In this document: piece after piece, positions 57,860 through 64,000 of the stretch | Layout of the letters: each line of letters opens with the position of its first letter | Numbering within the stretch: the first letter of the stretch is position 1 | Assembly: GCA_021234535.1 (NCBI GenBank) | Contig: CM037839.1 | Coordinates: 25,841,196 to 25,905,195, forward strand | Source of the DNA: Stichopus chloronotus | Taxonomy: Eukaryota; Echinodermata; Holothuroidea; Aspidochirotida; Stichopodidae | Direction of reading: 5' to 3' | DNA: 64,000 nt | Notes under the pieces: model-generated | Told to the model about the DNA's origin: nothing | Database searches by the model: none | The model's input: the letters and a program-made list of their open reading frames with translations, nothing else | Program-made: the position numbers and the translations under genes

Positions 57860-60800
57860 ATATATTCTAAAGCATGTATTCAACCCAATTGACAGCATAA
57901 TTTTACAATATTGAGAAATTCACCTCTGGTGATTAAACTTTTAGGAAATGATAGTCTAGTAAAATTACAAACTGGTGTAAAAAGATATAGGAAGAGACTC
58001 ATTTATGAGGGAAGACCATTGCTTCACTGAGATTTAGTTTGCTTACTAGAAGTTAGTGTAAATATTCTTCGTTTTTAATAACCCAACACTCAGCCCGACT
58101 GTTCCTGTTTATCACTCTCTATTGGATAGTGTTGCATTTCTCGGGACTTTGTGTGAAGATGTTACTAAATAGTGTAAGAAACCACATTTTACCACGAAAT
58201 TGAAGGAAATTATTGGCCACAACAAATGATATAGCAAGCAGCTAAAGGTTAGGAATTGTTGTAAAACTAGAGAAATATATTATTTTGATTCAGTTATCAC
58301 AATAGATATCTTCCAATGGGAAGTTGCTACAAGCAACCCACTCTTGGCTGACATTGAAAGAGACACAAACGATTTCAATTATCAGAACTTGAGAGTGAAG
58401 CAATATTAGACATATCGGACATGTGAGACGGATAAATGTGAAACATTTTTAGAACAGACTTACCCAAAGTGAATACAATATGGCGCATACAGTGAAGTAA
58501 TTCTTTAGCAGAGAACATTTAGGATTTGTTTTGTAACATGATAGGTAATTCCGATTTAATAAATTTAATATTGTGAGATATATAAAAAATCTCTACATTT
58601 TGAAATAAAGATAATTCCACATTTTTAGAATTTGAGTAAATAACATTTCCAGAATTGAGTAAATAACATTTAACCCATTTGCGTTTTATAAGAACAAGCA
58701 ATACGAGTAAATTATCTGCAGTACTTAGGCCGATCAATGCTTGGCAAATCAAAATCAGTGAGATACACCGGGTGAGCCGTATGAAAGTTTGAAGACTTAT
58801 TCAAAGAGCTGTGTGTCTCTTAGTCATGGTGTAGAAGTACATCTTGGTGCTTGGTAATACTGTCAACTTGCGACTTTCAAGTTTTCTTTTTCATGAAATA
58901 TTTTCCTATAAACTATTTGACTGACAATGACTGTGACTGAATATTGTTGGTGTACTTAGAGTATGTTACTCACATCCACTTAATATTTAATATGTATGTA
59001 ATGTTAACTTGTCACTTGTCACAGACTTCGTTTGACAATATGGATCATAGCTAAGCACACACACACACACAAATAAATATTATGTTATATGTGGTAGTAT
59101 GGGAAAATGATCTTACCTCGCATGGGAGCTTCATTTATAACGTAATACGTCACGAATAATAACAGAGAGAAGAGGACAAAAATATTTCGTTGTTAAGTGG
59201 TTAACTACTTTTTATATGCTATTAAATGCTATTGTTGAACATATGAAAGCTCTCACTAAATCAACGTGATATATTAACGTATTCTAAAGTATATTAAAAC
59301 TAAAGATGCCTTAGTTTAAAAATTAATTTACTCATGCCTTTAATGTTACAATCCTCGGCTTTACTTAGCACAGCATACACTTGGATTACCTAGCGTCAAC
59401 TTTGAATGTTGTGTCTCCAAAGTTATTTTTAGCAGCTATGTGACTGCGAATTGGATGTCCATTCAAAGAATCAGCCTTTCACCAGTATGGAGGAACAATG
59501 ATCTAAAAATAATATCAAAGGACTAGAATTTCTTAACTTATTCTTTATTATCCATCTCTAGATTAACAAGACAAAGACTTAACATTAAAGGAGTTTGTGT
59601 AGACCGACCATTTAAGATTATGCATTATTTATATGGAGTCTGACTGAACAATTTATAGATAGCCCCGTTGGTTAATGAAATCATGTAACTTTTTTCCATC
59701 AGCCTCACAGCCCGAGTGCCACAAACTTCATATGGCCATAAGCGATATCACTCGATGTAGATAGATATCCATTGAACAAGGCTCGTTACTCTGCACTAAA
59801 CAGTGTGTAATGTAGGGTTAGGAATTTTAGTCTCCCTCTCTGTCTGTATTAACATCATGTAAGCGCTATCAGCTGTTACAAATCATCTATAATCTCAAAC
59901 ATTGTTACGCCTTTTAGTCAATTAATGTGATAGTCAAATAATGAATAAAGTGGATCTCTTACCGTCAAATACAAAATCATTTTTCACTGATGTCTCTCTT
60001 TGTGGTCTACTACTTAATTTTCTCTCATAAAGTTACTGTTATTTACGAAATCCGTTCCCATCCCGCCTGAAGGATTTAAGAACAAATCTCACAAAACAAC
60101 GATCATTTACACAAACTTGGGCATTAGAACATATACTGTTTGAACTTTCATCAACGATCAAGAGGGGAATTAAGCAGGAGATCAAAAATCGGTCAAACAT
60201 TACAGATGTTTACATGTACTTCCCCTCCCCCTCCTCCAGTCAGCTTAAAATTTATGTATACCAACGCACTGTTGTTATAAAGGCTTGTTCATAAAAACCT
60301 TTCAAAGGTTTCTGTACATAAATATATAGCGGGATCATTTTTAATGGTCACAAGCCGTATATCTTGTATCCAACTTTAACACAGATACAGTAATCAGCGA
60401 ACTATTGATACAAAGAAAAGTTTGCTCTAAAAACCCTTGAAATGGTAAAGTTCATCGCATGAATGCACTTTATCTGGTGACTTAAGTGCCTATTGTTTAT
60501 TTCTTCAACTAATCAGCCGCCTCGAATCGTCTGCCATACCTCCGATAAACAAGCCTCAGTTGATTAGAGATTCTGTTTGAAAAAAGAAAAATACTATATT
60601 TTCTCTTTGCTTACATTTTGTACACTTTATTGTGTCAATGTCTCAAGTCGGAGCTAAACTTACCATTCGTATGAGCCTAATGAAAGCATGCAACTGAATA
60701 ATCTTCGACTCGATTTTCATTTTTGTTTTATTTACCTTAAGGTTGTGTTTTCAAGTGTGTATGTATTTTAATTTTTACAAAAGTTTGAACAAGTGAACAC

Positions 60801-61009
60801 TTTGATGATCCCTGTACATCCCAGTTGGCACTGTGTGTCTCGTCCACCGTGAGGCGCATTTATGTACTGTACGAAACGGTATAAAATTAAAAAGAAATAC
60901 ATCTCAACATCCCCGACACACCTTCACCCCCTCCCCAACCCCACGAAAACGAAAAGCATGTAACGGCCTATGAAGGGGCGTTTATACTCAAGAATAACAT
61001 TAGTGTTAC
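57860..61009. other. Intergenic region between receptors D and C (tail to tail)
   Basis: It should hold the last exon of receptor C. No YQ(K/R)EIF-like block was found on the minus strand. The CA microsatellite is at 59059. No other coding sequence was supported. Confidence 0.4.
59059..59072. repeat. CA microsatellite
   Basis: It is an uninterrupted run of CA dinucleotides in the D/C intergenic region. Confidence 0.8.
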
Positions 61010-61124
61010 CTTGGTGTTGATAACTGAGTATGCGACAGACGACGATCCTATCGTGCGTTCGACACCGGTGAGCGATGACCTACTCTCGGGCTCTTTTTGC
61101 CAACAATTTGTCATTTGGCCGTAG
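61010..61124 (-). CDS. Receptor C exon: kinase alphaH-alphaI
   Basis: This 115-nt exon runs phase 2 to phase 0 and encodes YGQMTNCWQKEPESRSSL and VAYSVINTK. The usual RP is RS here. Confidence 0.88.
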
Positions 61125-62476
61125 CTGTTAATCAGTAAAGGACACAATATTTATTTTTCCAGCTTTTTCAAGTAAAAATATGGGAGTCTGTCTCCAGTTA
61201 AATTTTTCTGTGGTGGGTTGTACTTCCATTATTTCTTTAGCTACACTACAGATTCAATTTCGTATACCTTTACCTCAACGCACTTGTAAAATCAAATTCC
61301 AAACCCTTACCCATTGATTCAATTGTTATCATTCAAATGGAGTGTGTTTTGTGTATTCCACTTCCGGTAAAAACGTGTGTCCTAAATTCATTATCAACCC
61401 TAACAGTAACTTTTTCAGATAATTTTTCAAATTATTTTTACCAACTTTGCAAAAAGTAAGCAAACTCGATGTACTTACAAATTACTTCTGCAATTCTTGG
61501 GCATTGGGAGCATTTGCGTGATGTATTCATGTGTTGTTACAGGTTGTGTTTGATCGTAGACTGGCAAAGCTGATCCTTCATGGATGTAAGAAACAAATAG
61601 GGTACAGAAGAAGGCAACTTGAGTACTGCTATCAGGTTAAGATCAGGCAGAAAGTTCTATTTTAGCAATGACAAATAACAATGTAAGACAAATTGTTGAT
61701 CTTTTCGGCTTCATACAGTTTTGCCCTTTCCCTTCTCTATCCTGATTTTCTTTCCTTGATGTTTATATAGCATTTACACCTGCTCATAAAACGCTTAGGG
61801 TATCTGTGTAAAGTGTATTTGCTCCCTATAAGGGAAGGTGAAAATCTCACAAATAGAATTCTAGACATTGATTGATTGAAATATACTGAGACCTCTGAAA
61901 GGTACCACTTACCCAAAGAGTATATTTCCCACAAGAGAACACCGACTGCCCACACGTCGCTGTATTCAGTATACGCTGTACCATGGACCGCTTCAGGGGG
62001 AATATTTAGTGTAAGTTCTTTTGTCTGAAGTCAAAGGACACAAATTATTTGTTTATGATTAAATCGATCTTTGTTATGAATTGTCTTTAAAATGTATCCG
62101 AAAGTTAACATCGATGTAATAATGAAAGAACTATAAATTTTAAGGTCAATTGTTAAGTGAGAATAAAACCTGCCCAAGCGGAAGGCTCTTTAGAAATCCA
62201 CATCTTTAATTTTATGAAGAGGAAGAATCAAGACTGTATGAAAGGATCACTGATTCAAAAGAATCAGTATTTGTTTCTGCTTTCGCCAAGACCGTTACAT
62301 TACCTGGTCGCTTTCATTTTACGTCATATTCTATTCAATGAGAAACACTTTTGTACCGTTGATATAATCGACATCACCTCGTGTCCATAGCTCTTCAAGC
62401 AAAAGTCATACAGCTGACACGTTTTTCCATTATTAGTCATGAGTACCTTTCGAGCACATAATCCAGGATGCAACCA
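61010..62476 (-). CDS. Receptor C: C-terminal half of a pseudokinase receptor (partial)
   Basis: Exons in transcription order: 62476-62357, 62024-61913, 61575-61479, 61124-61010. Phases (0-0, 0-1, 1-2, 2-0) and lengths follow receptors A and B. The exons cover the kinase-like domain from the catalytic loop to alphaI. The loop reads [13 protein letters not shown] and the activation motif LYDFCLK, so this copy has the same inactivating changes. The hinge, N-lobe, membrane and Ig exons were not found in 62477-64000 and should lie right of the window. The last coding exon (Tyr tail) was expected in 57860-61009 but could not be recognised, so the C-terminus is open. The gene is tail to tail with receptor D. 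Confidence 0.83.
61479..61575 (-). CDS. Receptor C exon: kinase alphaF-alphaG loop
   Basis: This 97-nt exon runs phase 1 to phase 2. It encodes SALPVYDQTQPVTTHEYI, then TQMLPMPKNCRSN, and ends at AATTT before GTAAGT. Its length and phase support the GC donor proposed for receptor A. Confidence 0.82.
61913..62024 (-). CDS. Receptor C exon: kinase PPE motif and alphaF
   Basis: This 112-nt exon runs phase 0 to phase 1 and encodes TKELTLNIPPEAVHGTA, then [17 protein letters not shown]. It is one codon shorter than the A and B counterparts. Confidence 0.92.
62357..62476 (-). CDS. Receptor C exon: altered catalytic loop and DFC motif
   Basis: This 120-nt, phase 0-0 exon encodes [18 protein letters not shown], then TCQLYDFCLKSYGHEVMS. 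HPG for HRD, Lys for the loop Asn and DFC for DFG are as in receptors A and B. Confidence 0.93.
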
Positions 62477-62637
62477 CTGCGAGTAAATAATACACCATAT
62501 TGTAATATGTGACTTAAGTTTGATAGATTAATGACTTCATTTATTCCACATTTCCCAGTTAGAGGGGTGCAATTCTGTGTAAGTCTGCATTGCAAAAGTT
62601 CTTTTCTCCAAATCAGACTTTAAATCCAGGGACATGT

Positions 62638-62855
62638 CACTCACAGAATTATTTACCTAAATTATGTAAAATAAGAACTCCGTAAATTTTATATAAAATT
62701 AATATAAGCAGTGTACGTAAATTCTACATAATTTTGGTAAATTTTACTACATTTTAGTAAAATTGTTATATCATAATGTAGACTTACATTAACTGCGTGT
62801 AAAATTTTACCAAAAAGTTATGGAGTTCTTATTTTACGTTACGTTTTTGTGAGTG
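62638..62855. mobile_element. Palindromic MITE, copy 3
   Basis: It begins CACTCACAGAATT and ends ACGTTTTTGTGAGTG followed by TA, with the same internal hairpin as copies 1 and 2. It sits in the receptor C intron, 161 bp upstream of the catalytic-loop exon. Confidence 0.8.
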
Positions 62856-64000
62856 TAGGGTAATCTGTATATCAGCAATACTGAGGATGTCGCAGCAGGC
62901 CGTGAATGGTCTTCCAAACAGTCTCTATTGGGACTTCACCACAAGAAATGTGGAGTGGGATATGATTAGTTGCCAAATAGTGTCAGCTGATCTGTGCCCT
63001 TCAGTACATGCCGATAGTGCAGAATGAAATAGCAATATGCTGTATCTTACAGAAATCACTTTAATAACTGTTTTAGATGGTAACTTGAGCTGCCTGGGTA
63101 TCGTGAATATATGTAGTGCGCCCTGTAGTATCCTTGATGTGATAATATGTAATTAAGGTGAAAATGACCATGAAACAGATTTTTAGAAAGAAAGTTTTAT
63201 CATGATTTTCCTGCATTACAAGTGCTCTATACTGAAAATAAAGTGTACTTATACAGGAATCGCAATTTTGTTTGTAACTAAAGAATTATTCTAAAATACT
63301 GACTAATTAGTCACTAAGTTAGAGATATATTTTACATTGCATAGATATTTAACAGTTTGGAATAAAATATCTCGTCATATTTAATGTATGGAAACATGCA
63401 TTTCCCAAATTTAGTATACGTCATTGTAAACGTCTCTCTGTATATATGTAAGTTGTGTTCTTGTTTGAAATATTCTACAGCAATACACAAGCAACACTTA
63501 CTATTGATAGAACTGATCATCGAGTATGTTGCAATGCATATTTCATAGACGCACTATTCTTCCCAAGTAGCTTATATGTTTACATAAGTGATAGGACAAT
63601 CAAAACATGGATGTTATTTCGTCAGTACTGACATAGCAGATTGTTGTTGGATAAAATAGCTCTTAAAAAGGATATGGCGTCCATTCAATAATAATACTTG
63701 TCTTGCTGCTCTCTGTGGATTACAAATAATCTGTTCATATACTCCCAATGCAAAGCTTCATTCACCGCAATACAGTAACAGAAACATCTGCGATCAGAAT
63801 ATGTACGCTGACAACAGTGAGTCTTATTCACATTATATGCTTAGGCCTTGAAGGGTTTGATGACGCTAGGCTACCACACAAGTGCGCAGGGAACCTGCAG
63901 CTTATACACAACTTACAATGGCGTAGTCTGGTGACTACCAACTAAACAGATTAAATAGGCGACCTTACTGTCACCCGACAAGGAATCTAATCCCGAACAC
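62856..64000. other. Right-edge non-coding stretch, probably receptor C intron
   Basis: No hinge exon (LTYC-like) was found on the minus strand, although in A and B it lies 320-500 bp upstream of the catalytic-loop exon. The rest of receptor C is therefore probably beyond the window. Confidence 0.4.

Noticed and set aside
60500..60610. Minus-strand MADDSRRLIS as the last exon of receptor C
   Set aside because: It lacks the YQ(K/R)EIF block and has stops in the required phase from the nearest acceptor.
1..64000. CRISPR arrays, bacterial operons, rRNA or viral genes
   Set aside because: No regular spacer-repeat arrays, no dense coding and no rRNA-like blocks were seen; the window is spliced animal DNA.

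Overview
The window looks like genomic DNA from an invertebrate animal. It is AT-rich, short exons sit between long introns with GT-AG borders, and it carries a non-LTR retrotransposon fragment, MITEs, a tRNA-like SINE and many degenerate tandem repeats. The families present (lineage-specific Ig-domain receptors with kinase-type tails) would fit an invertebrate deuterostome such as an echinoderm. That placement is inference, because no species marker is visible. No bacterial, viral or CRISPR features were found.

The main content is a cluster of four related single-pass immunoglobulin-domain receptor genes in alternating orientation. Receptor A (+, 2841-17339, 5' end missing) and receptor B (-, 24406-38792, signal-peptide exon not found) are paralogues: Ig domains, a membrane segment (seen in B), a 43-nt juxtamembrane exon, a divergent tyrosine-kinase-like domain and a Tyr-containing tail. 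Receptor D (+, 42182-57719) looks complete: signal peptide, two Ig domains, membrane segment and the same 43-nt juxtamembrane exon, but then a long non-kinase tail built from small, mostly phase-0 exons. Receptor C (-, 61010-62476, its upstream part not found here) shows the C-terminal half of a kinase domain like those of A and B. B and D are head to head, 3.4 kb apart; A/B and D/C are tail to tail.

In all three kinase-type copies the catalytic loop reads HPGLCARK instead of HRDLAARN, so the catalytic Asp and the metal-binding Asn are both replaced. DFG reads DFC. In A and B the beta3 Lys and the alphaC Glu also appear to be absent. The shared substitutions suggest a maintained pseudokinase family rather than decayed kinases, because the frames stay open and intron phases are conserved. 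A degraded fifth kinase exon lies just downstream of A.

The rest is introns and intergenic DNA with mobile and repeated sequence: a 5'-truncated LINE (1245-2437); three copies of a palindromic TA-flanked MITE, each 130-220 bp upstream of a receptor exon; two TTAA-flanked inverted-repeat elements; a tRNA-like SINE; and several diverged repeat families, some present at two loci in opposite orientation.

Exon borders were set by reading splice sites and comparing paralogues by eye. No database search was possible, so family names beyond Ig domain and kinase motifs are tentative.
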